Shown here piece by piece: positions 38,499 to 47,150 of a DNA stretch of 64,000 nt. The stretch comes from Limnohabitans curvus. GTDB taxonomy: Bacteria > Pseudomonadota > Gammaproteobacteria > Burkholderiales > Burkholderiaceae_C. The notes beneath the pieces are model-generated. The model was not told the origin of the DNA. It made no database searches and saw only the letters and a program-made list of their open reading frames with translations. How positions within the stretch are numbered: the stretch's first letter is position 1; each line of letters opens with the position of its first letter. Location of the stretch: contig NZ_NESP01000001.1 of NCBI RefSeq assembly GCF_003063475.1, positions 992,001 through 1,056,000 of the forward strand, written 5' to 3'. The position numbers and the translations under genes are program-made.

Positions 38499-38635
38499 TG
38501 CTTTTGTTTTTTGTGCTCGCTGGCGGTATGGGGGATGTGCCGCTTCTTCATGCTGGTCCAGAAATCATCAGCGGCACATCCCCCACACCGCCAGACTGCG
38601 AACGGCGTTGATTCACTCGCCTAGCTTCGCCACTC
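38499..38635. other. Intergenic region between aroB and dgt
   Basis: Occupied mainly by the 73-nt palindromic element at 38521-38593. Between it and aroB lie 42 nt without recognisable signals. Between it and dgt lies an A-rich minus-strand leader. Confidence 0.7.
38521..38593. repeat. Palindromic element copy 1 (23-bp arms, conserved loop)
   Basis: The arms 38521-38543 and 38571-38593 are inverted repeats of 23 bp with one mismatch, enclosing a 27-nt loop. On the minus strand the loop holds GATTTCTGG-A-CCAGCATGAAGAA. The same core occurs at 48497-48524 with different arms. The structure would fold in either transcript and sits in the leader of dgt. Confidence 0.85.
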
Positions 38636-39736
38636 TTATTTTTCACAGCAACCGTCGATCACTTGGGCCACTAAGGCATCGGGGGCGCCGCGGACAATGG
38701 CTGTGCCGGGCTTGTCGATGAGCACGAATTTGATTTCGCCTGCTTCTGCTTTTTTGTCCACGCGCATGTGGTGCAGGTAAACGTCCGCGCCAAGTTTGGG
38801 GCCGACGATGGGCAAGCCTGCACGTTCGATGAGGGCGGTGAAGCGTGACACAAAGGCCTCGTCCACCAAACCCAAACGTTGCGAGAGGTGCGAGGCCATG
38901 ACCATGCCGCAGCCCACAGCTTCGCCGTGCAGCCATTCGCCAAAGCCTAAGCCCGCTTCAATGGCGTGGCCAAAGGTGTGGCCGAAGTTGAGGATGGCGC
39001 GGATGCCGCCTTCGCGTTCGTCTTGGCCCACCACCCATGCTTTGATTTCGCAACTGCGCTTGACGGCGTGCGCCAAGGCTTTGGGGTCACGCGCCAAGAG
39101 CGCGTCGAGGTTGGCGTCAATCCAATCCAGAAATTGCATGTCGGCGATGGGGCCGTATTTGATGACTTCGGCCAAGCCTGCGCTCATCTCGCGTTGGGGC
39201 AAGGTTTGCAAAGTGTCAAGGTCGCACACCACGCGTTGCGGTTGGTAGAACGCGCCAATCATGTTTTTGCCGATGGGGTGGTTGATGGCGGTTTTGCCGC
39301 CCACCGATGAATCGACCTGCGCCAGCAAGGTGGTGGGGACTTGCACAAAAGGCACGCCGCGCATGTAGCAAGCGGCGGCAAAGCCGGTCATGTCACCCAC
39401 CACGCCGCCGCCCAGGGCGAACAGCACGGTTTTGCGGTCGGCACCTTTGCCCAACAGCTCATCAAAAATCAGGTTCAGCGTTTGCCAATCTTTGTGACTC
39501 TCTCCGTCGGGCAAGGCCACGGTGTGCACTTGCTTGTAAAGCGGCGCGAGCGCAGCTTGCAAGCGCTCGGCGTAAATGGGGCCCACGGTGTCGTTGGTGA
39601 CGATGAGCGCTGCCGAGGCTTTGGGCAAATCGGCCCACGTGCTGGCGGCGTCGAGCAACTGCTCGCCAATCAAGATGCTGTAGCTGCGGTCGCCTAAGTC
39701 AATGGCAACGCGTTCAAGGTGTGAGGTGTTCGACAT
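38636..39736 (-). CDS. aroB: 3-dehydroquinate synthase
   Basis: A 366-residue NAD-dependent, metal-dependent enzyme of the shikimate pathway. It contains [38 protein letters not shown] and the metal-ligand His residues in [13 protein letters not shown] and [11 protein letters not shown]. It lies 3 nt after aroK. Confidence 0.97.
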   Translation of the reverse strand: MSNTSHLERVAIDLGDRSYSILIGEQLLDAASTWADLPKASAALIVTNDTVGPIYAERLQAALAPLYKQVHTVALPDGESHKDWQTLNLIFDELLGKGADRKTVLFALGGGVVGDMTGFAAACYMRGVPFVQVPTTLLAQVDSSVGGKTAINHPIGKNMIGAFYQPQRVVCDLDTLQTLPQREMSAGLAEVIKYGPIADMQFLDWIDANLDALLARDPKALAHAVKRSCEIKAWVVGQDEREGGIRAILNFGHTFGHAIEAGLGFGEWLHGEAVGCGMVMASHLSQRLGLVDEAFVSRFTALIERAGLPIVGPKLGADVYLHHMRVDKKAEAGEIKFVLIDKPGTAIVRGAPDALVAQVIDGCCEK

Positions 39737-39739
39737 GGC

Positions 39740-40315
39740 TCAAATTCTGTGTGGGGGCGACACGCGTGGGCGATCAGCAGGCGCAGGGGGCGAGACAGGT
39801 TTGATGTGCCCAGCCAATTCAAGCTGCGCCACGATCATGTTGACCAAGCTGGCCACATTGGGGCGGCCTGTTTCAATGACATAGTGCGCGGTTTCGCGGT
39901 ACAGCGGATCGCGCTTTTCCATCAACTCGCGCAAGCGCGCTTGCGGATCGGCCACTTGCAACAAGGGGCGGTTTTGGTCGTTGCGCAAACGGCGAAACAC
40001 TTCTTCGGGGCTTGAACGCAAATAAAACACATGGCCGTGTTGGTGCAGCCGTTCACGGTTGATGGGGCGCAACACCGAGCCGCCGCCGGTGGACAACACG
40101 CCTTGGTGGTTTTGGCACAAATCAGCCAGCACTTCAGATTCGAGGTCGCGAAAGCGGTCTTCCCCTTCGCGTTCGAAATATTCGCGCACTGAGCAACCCA
40201 AGCGGTGCTCAATCGCGTGATCCGAATCAACAAAGGGGAGGTGAAGACGTCGCGCAAGTTGACGTCCAACAGTCGTTTTACCGGAACCCGGCAGACCCAC
40301 CAAAACCAACAACAT
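39740..40315 (-). CDS. aroK: Shikimate kinase
   Basis: A 191-residue kinase with Walker A GLPGSGKTT (7-15), the shikimate-binding DSD motif in VDSDHAIE, and STGGGSVLR. The LID region contains RLRNDQNRPLL. It lies 8 nt after pilQ and upstream of aroB, the classical pilQ-aroK-aroB order. Confidence 0.97.
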   Translation of the reverse strand: MLLVLVGLPGSGKTTVGRQLARRLHLPFVDSDHAIEHRLGCSVREYFEREGEDRFRDLESEVLADLCQNHQGVLSTGGGSVLRPINRERLHQHGHVFYLRSSPEEVFRRLRNDQNRPLLQVADPQARLRELMEKRDPLYRETAHYVIETGRPNVASLVNMIVAQLELAGHIKPVSPPAPADRPRVSPPHRI

Positions 40316-40323
40316 ATGCTTTC

Positions 40324-41835
40324 TTAACGTGCAACGGCACTGTGATCGAGCATTTTAGGGGTTATGAAGACCAGCAACTCTTGCTTGGCTTGGACTTGGC
40401 GGCGGTTTTTGAACAAATAGCCCAACACAGGGATGTCACCTAAGAAAGGCACCTTGTACTCGTCCTCTTGTTCACTGGTCTCGTAAATGCCGCCAATCAT
40501 GACCGTGCCGCCATTTTCCACCAGCACTTGGGTCTTGATGTGTTTGGTGTCAATGGCAAAACCAGCGGGGGTAATTTGGCCTACGTTGTCTTTGGAAATA
40601 TCCAGATCGAGCACGATGCCGCCCTCGGGCGTGATTTGCGGCGTGACCTCCAACTTGAGGTTGGCTTTGCGAAACGCCAAGGTCGATGCCCCGCTGGCCG
40701 CCGCCACTTGGTAGGGCAACTCGGTCCCTTGCTCGATCACGGCTTTGGCTTGGTCTGCGGTGACCACGCGCGGGCTAGAGACCACCTTGCCTTTGCCATC
40801 GGCCTCTAGCGCAGACAGTTCTAAGTTGAGAAAACGGTTTTTGGCCGAGTTGAAGATGGACACTGCAAAACTGGCCGAAGCAAAACCATTCAGGCCAGCT
40901 GCAGGCAGGTTGACGAACTGACCCGAGGTGTCGAGTGCTTTGTCGGCGATGTTGAAACTGGTGGCCTGTTGCGCCGTGGGGTTGGCATTGGCTATCACAT
41001 TGGTGTTGGTGGGGCCCCACACGCTTTGCGCACCGCCCTGCCCCATGCCGCCCAAACGCACGCCTAGGGTTTGTCCAAAGGTGTCGCTGGCTTGCACGAT
41101 GCGCGCTTCGATCATCACTTGGCGCAGGGGAATGTCTATCTTGGCAATCATCTGCACCACTTGATCGATGCGCTCAGCGATGTCGGTCACAAACAATTGG
41201 TTGGTACGCGGTTCAGCCATGGCACTGCCGCGGGTGCTGAGGATGCGAGAGCCGCCGCCCATGGATGACACACTGAAGGGTAAGGCACTTGCGGGCGGCG
41301 GGTAGCCTAGCCCAGCGCCACCTAAACCACCATACCCGCCCATGGCGGGTACAGCGGGCAACACTGTGCCGCCTTGAATTTGCGTGAGCACATCCACCGC
41401 CTTGGCATAGTTGAGCGCAAAACCACGTGTTTGCATGGGCTCTAAGTTTTGCGCTGCAAGCTTGCTTTCGTATTCCAACTTTTCGCGTGCAGCCACTTCG
41501 GCACGCGGGGCCACCCAAATAACGTTGCCTTGCTTACGCACGCTCAAACCCTTGGCCTGCGCCATGATATCGAGCACTTGATCCCATGGCACTTTGTGCA
41601 GTTTGAGCGTAAGCGCGCCCGTCACACTGTCTGACGTGATGATGTTCAGGCCCGTGAAATCCGCCACGATTTGCAAAGCTGTGCGCACCTCGATGTTTTG
41701 AAAATTCATAGACATGGGTGCGCCGGCATGCGCTGGTTTGGCTTCTTGGCTGTATGAGGGCAAGACCTGCACACACAGCAACCACGCCCAACCGCACCGC
41801 ACCGCCACACGCATTGACCAAGACAGACGAATCAT
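40324..41835 (-). CDS. pilQ: Type IV pilus secretin PilQ (short, no AMIN domain)
   Basis: A 503-residue secretin forming the outer-membrane pore for type IV pili. A signal peptide (about 1-29) is followed by an STN/N0 domain (MNFQNIEVRTALQIVADFTG), an N1 domain carrying a long Gly/Pro-rich insertion, and the secretin core to the end, with VPFLGDIPVLGYLFKNR and ELLVFITPKML. Typical PilQ is about 700 residues with N-terminal AMIN domains that bind peptidoglycan; none is seen here. Its ATG overlaps the pilOP stop. Confidence 0.92.
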   Translation of the reverse strand: MIRLSWSMRVAVRCGWAWLLCVQVLPSYSQEAKPAHAGAPMSMNFQNIEVRTALQIVADFTGLNIITSDSVTGALTLKLHKVPWDQVLDIMAQAKGLSVRKQGNVIWVAPRAEVAAREKLEYESKLAAQNLEPMQTRGFALNYAKAVDVLTQIQGGTVLPAVPAMGGYGGLGGAGLGYPPPASALPFSVSSMGGGSRILSTRGSAMAEPRTNQLFVTDIAERIDQVVQMIAKIDIPLRQVMIEARIVQASDTFGQTLGVRLGGMGQGGAQSVWGPTNTNVIANANPTAQQATSFNIADKALDTSGQFVNLPAAGLNGFASASFAVSIFNSAKNRFLNLELSALEADGKGKVVSSPRVVTADQAKAVIEQGTELPYQVAAASGASTLAFRKANLKLEVTPQITPEGGIVLDLDISKDNVGQITPAGFAIDTKHIKTQVLVENGGTVMIGGIYETSEQEDEYKVPFLGDIPVLGYLFKNRRQVQAKQELLVFITPKMLDHSAVAR

Positions 41836-42800
41836 GGCGCGACCTCATGCAAGGGCCAACGCACCTCACGGGTTTGCCATTCGCCGGTTGGCGTCAAGAC
41901 CAACTCTTGGGCCACCAACTGGTCTGATTGAACCGCCAACACTTTGCCAAAGTTTTGGCCTAAGTGGCGGCCCACGCGAACACGGTGCACGCGCATCATT
42001 GAGATGTCATTTTTTTCACCTGCGGGTGGGAGCACTTTCACCAAGGCTTCTAGATCAGCACCTGATGCGATTTGCCCCACATACTGCAAACGTTCACGTG
42101 GAAATGTCTCTAACAAATCTCGTGGGCGCAAAAGCTCTGGCGCAACCAAGCGCGCATAACTGGGGTGCTGCTCGGCGTGGGCACGCTGCGCATTGGACCA
42201 GCCTGTGGTGCTGAATGGGTCCACAGATGCAGCGCTTTCAGAATTGACGCTCGACAATTCAAATGCAGCATCCAGGGCGGTCGATTGCGGCGCCATCGCC
42301 AACACTTGCGCAGAAATGCCACCATGCGGGTCGGCCTTGAGCTCAAGCGACGAAACCGTCACACCTGGCGCAGCGGTGGGCCACTGTGCCAACCAATCGA
42401 GCCACCCATCCCACGAACCTTGCACCGTCAACCGCACGGGCAACTGCTGCATGTGCAGCGCATGCAACGTCGGACTTTGTTGGGGCGTCTCCAAGCTAAC
42501 TTGGGAAAATTGCAAACCTTGCAGCCGAGCCAACTCGGCAAGTGCCGCGGCATCGGCAAACGAGGTGTCCGGCTGACTTTGCACTTGCAGCGCGTGGCGC
42601 GCCTCTTGCTCGGTCAGCAGTTGGGCTTGTGCGTCATTGGCGTCATCCCAAGCCTGCCAACTCTGCAGCCACCAAGGACTGAGTGCCAGCATCCCCACGA
42701 CACCTGCGCTCACAAAAAGCGCATATTGAATGGTACGAGGCCAACACCAAGGTTGACGCCAATCCAGCTGTGGCAGCGACATGTTCAACGGCTTCATCAT
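41832..42800 (-). CDS. PilO-PilP fusion protein
   Basis: A 322-residue protein. Residues 1-180 look like PilO: short cytoplasmic tail, one membrane helix (about 24-45), coiled region and a periplasmic ferredoxin-like domain. Residues 194-322 look like PilP: DPFSTTGW, ELLRPRDLLETFPRERLQYV and VHRVRVGRHLGQNFGKV. Free PilP is a lipoprotein; here no lipobox remains. PilP normally links PilNO to PilQ, so the fusion would anchor that bridge directly to the inner membrane. Start and stop both overlap neighbours by 4 nt. Confidence 0.85.
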   Translation of the reverse strand: MMKPLNMSLPQLDWRQPWCWPRTIQYALFVSAGVVGMLALSPWWLQSWQAWDDANDAQAQLLTEQEARHALQVQSQPDTSFADAAALAELARLQGLQFSQVSLETPQQSPTLHALHMQQLPVRLTVQGSWDGWLDWLAQWPTAAPGVTVSSLELKADPHGGISAQVLAMAPQSTALDAAFELSSVNSESAASVDPFSTTGWSNAQRAHAEQHPSYARLVAPELLRPRDLLETFPRERLQYVGQIASGADLEALVKVLPPAGEKNDISMMRVHRVRVGRHLGQNFGKVLAVQSDQLVAQELVLTPTGEWQTREVRWPLHEVAP

Positions 42801-43996
42801 GTTCCCACTTTCAAGTCAGCTTCGATGCGAAATTGCCAAACAGGCAAGCCCGTGGTGGACAAAGAAGGCATCACTTGCAGCTGCGGCAGCTCGGGCGCTT
42901 GAGCCCAAATGTCGAGCGCCTTGAGCTGTTTGACCAACTGCTGTGCATGGCTAGACGACAAAGCTTCGCCTTGCACTGTCCAACGTGTGCCTTGCTGCTT
43001 GACACTGGCCACCCACACGCCTTGGGCGGCTTGACTCAGTACGCGGCTCCATTTCAGGTTTTGTGACTGCACGTCTTCGCGCGCTTTAAGCCATTGGGCC
43101 TGGGCGACGCGGCGCTCTTGCAACGCTTTGGCTTGCGCATGTGCTTTTTTCGCATCCTCCAACGCACGTGCCATCGCCACAGCATCCCCCATCGGATGAT
43201 GTTTGGTTTCAGCGGCAGAGGCCATCACCATGGCAAAGCCAGCTGCCAAAAACGCCCCGCCCATGGCGCACACGGCAACGGCTAACAACCAGGCACGGCG
43301 CAAGGTATGTTGCGTGTTCTGACGGTAGGGCAAGAAATTAGTCCCTTCGTCATGCCAAGCGCGCAAAGCCAAACCAAAAGCCTCGTCACACTGCAACGCC
43401 AAAGCAGCACTGGCCTGGGGCAAGGTGGCAAAAATATAGCTGATGGCTGTGCGACGCGCAGCGTCGTGGCGAGGCTCGACCACCACAGCTTTCAGACCGG
43501 CACGTTGGGCCACACGCTGCAACACATCGACACGTGAACGTGGCACAGCCTGCACCAAGTAGCGCCGTTCACCCGCAGAGGCAGACCCCAGGTCCACGGT
43601 GTAATCAATGCACACCTCGGCGACAGACTCTGGCAACAAAGATTGCACCTCGGCTTGCAACTGAAACGCCACATCGTCTGGCGATAAGTTCGCAGCCAAT
43701 GTGACGAGGTGGTTCGACACACACGCGCTATCTAGCCCGATGTAGGCCGCATCGGGCTGGTAATCGCCCGCCTGCAAATAAGTCTGCAGCCATTGACCCA
43801 ACGCCGCGGAATCCAGTACCTCGCCATGCGACACCAAACCCTCAGGCAAGTTCAACCGTTCGGCACAGCAGACGCTGTCGGGTTGTAAGGGCGAGCCGGT
43901 CAGCACCAGCAAGCTACAAAATTCAGGCCCCACATCCAACCCCACCACACACAAGCGGCGTTGGCGTGAGCGAAGCAACCAAGACGACCAGCGCAT
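42797..43996 (-). CDS. PilM-PilN fusion protein with truncated PilM part
   Basis: A 399-residue protein. Residues 1-215 resemble the first half of actin-like PilM (CVVGLDVGPEFCSLLVL phosphate-1 strand, then ESVAEVCIDYTV and VVVEPRHDAARR). The usual second half is missing. The NFLPYR motif (220-225), matching the PilN start INLLPYR, follows and leads into a membrane helix (235-260), a coiled coil and the PilN periplasmic domain. I chose the ATG with AAGGAT upstream over one 36 nt earlier that lacks an SD site. Confidence 0.82.
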   Translation of the reverse strand: MRWSSWLLRSRQRRLCVVGLDVGPEFCSLLVLTGSPLQPDSVCCAERLNLPEGLVSHGEVLDSAALGQWLQTYLQAGDYQPDAAYIGLDSACVSNHLVTLAANLSPDDVAFQLQAEVQSLLPESVAEVCIDYTVDLGSASAGERRYLVQAVPRSRVDVLQRVAQRAGLKAVVVEPRHDAARRTAISYIFATLPQASAALALQCDEAFGLALRAWHDEGTNFLPYRQNTQHTLRRAWLLAVAVCAMGGAFLAAGFAMVMASAAETKHHPMGDAVAMARALEDAKKAHAQAKALQERRVAQAQWLKAREDVQSQNLKWSRVLSQAAQGVWVASVKQQGTRWTVQGEALSSSHAQQLVKQLKALDIWAQAPELPQLQVMPSLSTTGLPVWQFRIEADLKVGT

Positions 43997-44099
43997 GACA
44001 CATCCTTTGAATCGGGCGGCAATGCTTGGCATTTCAACGCGTTGACAAGCGACTGCGGAGGTGTTTGACTCGGGACTTTTGTGATGAAAGCATGGTTTT

Positions 44100-44105
44100 T
44101 ATAAT
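44100..44105 (+). promoter_or_regulatory. Putative -10 box of mrcA
   Basis: A perfect TATAAT ending 11 nt before the mrcA ATG, with only a weak TTGTGA at -35 (15-nt spacer). The untranslated leader would be only about 4-5 nt and has no SD site. Confidence 0.45.
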
Positions 44106-44116
44106 CCTTCCCACTT

Positions 44117-46492
44117 ATGGCGAAAAACCACACCCCCGAAGGTTCGAAAGAACACGCCGCTGCCTCAGCAGCCCCTCGCTCTTTGGCGAGCCAACTCTTG
44201 CTATGGGCCTTCGGCATTGCCGCTGCCATCATGCTTGTGGTGGGCTTGTTGGTCGGCGTTGCGCTGGCCATGGCCTACCCGCAGCTGCCCGACATTTCAG
44301 ACTTGGCCGATTACCGGCCCAAGCTCTCAATGCGTGTGTATTCGGTAGAAGGCACGCAAATTGGTGAGTTCGGCGAAGAACGCCGCAACCTAACCCCGTT
44401 CAAAGACATCCCCAAAGTGATGAAAGACGCGGTGCTGGCCATTGAAGACGCGCGCTTTTACCAACACGGCGGTGTGGACTACATCGGCCTGCTGCGCGCC
44501 AGCTTGGCCAACTTAGGCCGTGCCAAGAGCCAAGGGGCTTCGACCATCACCATGCAGGTGGCGCGTAACGTTTACTTGTCGTCAGAGAAAACTTTCACGC
44601 GCAAGATTTATGAAATCTTGCTGACCAGCAAGCTGGAGCACATGCTCAGCAAAGACCAGATTTTTGAAATCTATCTGAACCAAATTTATTTGGGCAACCG
44701 TGCCTACGGTTTTGCCGCTGCGTCTGAGGCCTACTTTGGCAAACCGTTGAAAAACATCAGCATTGCCGAAGCGGCCATGTTGGCCGGCCTGCCCAAAGCA
44801 CCATCGGCCTACAACCCGATTGCCAACCCCAAGCGCGCGCGTGCTCGCCAGCTCTACATCATTGAGCGCATGGAAGAAAACGGCTTCATCACCAAAGAGC
44901 AAGCCGTCGCCGCCAAGCAAGAAGAGTTGAAGATTCGCACCGCGATGAGCAGCCTCAACACCCACGCTGACTATGTGGCGGAGATGGCTCGCCAACTGAT
45001 GTTTGCGCAATACGGCCCTGAGATTTACACGCGCGGCTTGAATGTGTACACCACCATCCGCGCCAGCGACCAACAAGCGGCCTACTTTGCACTGCGTCGC
45101 GGCATCATGGACTTTGAACGCCGCCAACACTACCGCGGCCCTGAGCGCTTCATCAACTTGCCAGAAAAAGCGGCAGAGCTGGAAGACGCGATTGACGACG
45201 CCTTGATTGAGCAAGGCGACAAAGGCGACTTGCTGGCCGCCGTGGTGCTGGACGCCACGCCTAAAAAAGTCCGCGTGATGCGCCAAAACAGCGAAGTGCT
45301 GGAAATCACAGGTGACGGTTTACAGCCTGTGCAATCAGGCTTGTCTGACAAAGCAGCGCCCAACATCAAGCTGCGCCCAGGCGCGCTGGTGCGCATCACC
45401 AAGACCGCTAAAGGCGGCTGGGAAATCACCCAACTGCCCGAAGTCGAAGGTGGGTTTGTGTCCATCGACCCACGTGACGGCGCGATTCACGCACTGGTGG
45501 GCGGCTTTGACTTCAACAAAAACAAGTTCAACCACGTGACCCAAGCTTGGCGTCAGCCTGGCTCGAGTTTCAAACCGTTCATTTACTCTGCCGCACTGGA
45601 AAAAGGCTTCACGCCCATGACAGTGGTGAACGACGCCCCGCTGTTCTTCGACGCCAGCGTCACCGGCGGCCAACCGTGGGAACCCAAAAACTACGACGGC
45701 ACCTTTGAAGGCCCGATGACTTTACGCAAGGGCTTGGCGAAATCGAAAAACATGATTTCGATTCGCGTGCTGCAAGCGGTTGGCGCACAAAACGCGCAAG
45801 ACTGGATTGCCCAGTTTGGCTTTGATGCAGAAAAACACCCGCCTTACCTGACCATGGCGCTGGGCGCTGGCTCGGTCACCCCCATGCAAATGGCGGCGGG
45901 TTATTCGGTGTTTGCCAACGGCGGCTACCGCGTGAACCCCTACCTCATCACCAAGGTGACGGACCAAATGGGCAAGACCTTGTCTGAGTTCACACCAACG
46001 CCTTTGGATGAATCGGCCCGCGCCATTGATGCACGCAACGCGTTTGTGATGACCAGCCTGCTGCAAGAGGTCACCCGCTCGGGCACAGCGGCACGCGCAC
46101 AGGCCACCTTGAAGCGCAACGACATCTACGGCAAAACCGGCACCACCAACGATTCGATGGATGCTTGGTTTGCGGGCTATCACCCCACACTCACCGCAGT
46201 GACGTGGATTGGCTACGACACGCCACGCAAGTTGGGTGACCGCGAAACCGGCGGTGGTTTGAGCTTGCCCGTGTGGATCAGCTACATGCAACACGCTTTG
46301 CAAAACGTTCCGATTGCAGAACCAACGCCCCCCGCAGGCTTGAGCCACGAAAGCGGCGATTGGGCCTATGCCGAGTTCAGCAAAGGCGGCGGCGTGAGCA
46401 GCCTTGGCATGGACAGCCGCTCAGGCAACAGCAGCGAACAGCTGCCAGCGAACGACGAGAAGAAAAAGATTCTCGATTTGTTCAAGAACTAA
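44117..46492 (+). CDS. mrcA: Penicillin-binding protein 1A
   Basis: A 791-residue bifunctional peptidoglycan synthase. N-terminal anchor at about 24-52. The GT51 transglycosylase domain has the catalytic E110 (AIEDARFYQHGG), QGASTITMQVARN and RKIYEILLTSKLE. An OB-like linker precedes the transpeptidase domain: S483xxK486 (PGSSFKPF), SKN and KTGTTN. Divergent from the pil locus, as in many proteobacteria. Confidence 0.97.
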   Translation: MAKNHTPEGSKEHAAASAAPRSLASQLLLWAFGIAAAIMLVVGLLVGVALAMAYPQLPDISDLADYRPKLSMRVYSVEGTQIGEFGEERRNLTPFKDIPKVMKDAVLAIEDARFYQHGGVDYIGLLRASLANLGRAKSQGASTITMQVARNVYLSSEKTFTRKIYEILLTSKLEHMLSKDQIFEIYLNQIYLGNRAYGFAAASEAYFGKPLKNISIAEAAMLAGLPKAPSAYNPIANPKRARARQLYIIERMEENGFITKEQAVAAKQEELKIRTAMSSLNTHADYVAEMARQLMFAQYGPEIYTRGLNVYTTIRASDQQAAYFALRRGIMDFERRQHYRGPERFINLPEKAAELEDAIDDALIEQGDKGDLLAAVVLDATPKKVRVMRQNSEVLEITGDGLQPVQSGLSDKAAPNIKLRPGALVRITKTAKGGWEITQLPEVEGGFVSIDPRDGAIHALVGGFDFNKNKFNHVTQAWRQPGSSFKPFIYSAALEKGFTPMTVVNDAPLFFDASVTGGQPWEPKNYDGTFEGPMTLRKGLAKSKNMISIRVLQAVGAQNAQDWIAQFGFDAEKHPPYLTMALGAGSVTPMQMAAGYSVFANGGYRVNPYLITKVTDQMGKTLSEFTPTPLDESARAIDARNAFVMTSLLQEVTRSGTAARAQATLKRNDIYGKTGTTNDSMDAWFAGYHPTLTAVTWIGYDTPRKLGDRETGGGLSLPVWISYMQHALQNVPIAEPTPPAGLSHESGDWAYAEFSKGGGVSSLGMDSRSGNSSEQLPANDEKKKILDLFKN

Positions 46493-46519
46493 AAAAGGGC
46501 GCTGATAGCGCCCTTTTTT
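46491..46519. terminator. Bidirectional rho-independent terminator
   Basis: GGGCGC-TGATA-GCGCCC flanked by A6 and T6, overlapping the mrcA stop codon by 2 nt. It also lies at the 3' side of cyaY on the minus strand. Confidence 0.93.
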
Positions 46520-46537
46520 CTTTGTCGAACGGTAACG

Positions 46538-46867
46538 TTACGCCTGAAAGGTGAGCGCCAAACCAGTTTGGGTGCTGGCGTCTTTGCTGAGGCGTTCAAA
46601 GAATTCGCCTTGGCCTTTGGTATCCGCCCAGTGCTGACCATCAAACTTAAAGTGATACCCACCTGAGCGCGCCGCCAACCACACCTCGTGCAGGGGCTTT
46701 TGCAGGTTGATGATGATTTGGCTTTTGTTCTCAAACGTCAGCGTGATCATGCCGCCCACGCGCTGATTGTCGATATCAGCATCGCCGTCATCGTTGATGC
46801 GGTCGCAGGCCAATTCAACGGCTTTGAGCAGAAGTTCTGCGCGGTCTAAGAATTCGAGATCGGTCAT
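46538..46867 (-). CDS. cyaY: Iron-sulfur cluster assembly protein CyaY (frataxin)
   Basis: A 109-residue frataxin homologue that modulates IscS and binds iron. The acidic N-terminal helix ([17 protein letters not shown]) and sheet ([34 protein letters not shown]) are intact. The ATG at MTDLEFLDR is 13 bp from the divergent lptM start. Confidence 0.94.
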   Translation of the reverse strand: MTDLEFLDRAELLLKAVELACDRINDDGDADIDNQRVGGMITLTFENKSQIIINLQKPLHEVWLAARSGGYHFKFDGQHWADTKGQGEFFERLSKDASTQTGLALTFQA

Positions 46868-46873
46868 TACAAT
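46868..46873 (+). promoter_or_regulatory. Putative -10 box for lptM, adjoining its start
   Basis: TACAAT ends 7 nt before the lptM ATG, with no SD between them. It lies entirely in the 13-bp gap between the divergent cyaY and lptM starts, so transcription should begin at or next to the lptM start codon. Confidence 0.4.
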
Positions 46874-46880
46874 TTGCGCC

Positions 46881-47132
46881 ATGGGTATTGAACAAAAGAT
46901 TCTAGTCACGGGCGCAAGCCTTCGTGCGTGTGTGGCCTCTGCGTTGTGCGCGGTAGCCGCGCTGACGGCCTGCGGACAAAAAGGCAATTTATACATGCCG
47001 AGTGATCCTGAGTTCCAACAGCGCGCCAAGCTGCCTGACATTGTGCGTCGGCAATTGCCAGGCAACACCACAGCCCCAGCACCCGCTGCCACCTCACCTG
47101 CCAGCGCAGCGTCTGCTGCAACTGGCCGTTAA
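46881..47132 (+). CDS. lptM: LPS translocon maturation lipoprotein LptM-like
   Basis: An 83-residue lipoprotein with lipobox LTAC (Cys near residue 31) followed by GQKGNLYMP, the signature of the YifL/LptM family. LptM helps LptD mature in E. coli. The rest is Pro/Ala-rich and disordered. It lies 18 nt upstream of lysA, the usual yifL-lysA pairing. An in-frame start far upstream overlaps cyaY and is rejected. Confidence 0.85.
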   Translation: MGIEQKILVTGASLRACVASALCAVAALTACGQKGNLYMPSDPEFQQRAKLPDIVRRQLPGNTTAPAPAATSPASAASAATGR

Positions 47133-47150
47133 TTTTTCAAGAGCCGTCTG

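Noticed and set aside
38521..38593. Treating elements 1 and 2 as REP sequences of the RAYT transposase at 33.9 kb
   Set aside because: Neither arms nor loops match the element ends (GGGGTCAG) or the AATTAATT hairpin beside the transposase.
46868..47092. N-terminal extension of cyaY over lptM
   Set aside because: Frataxin homology starts at MTDLEFL; the extra part is the reverse complement of the lipoprotein gene.
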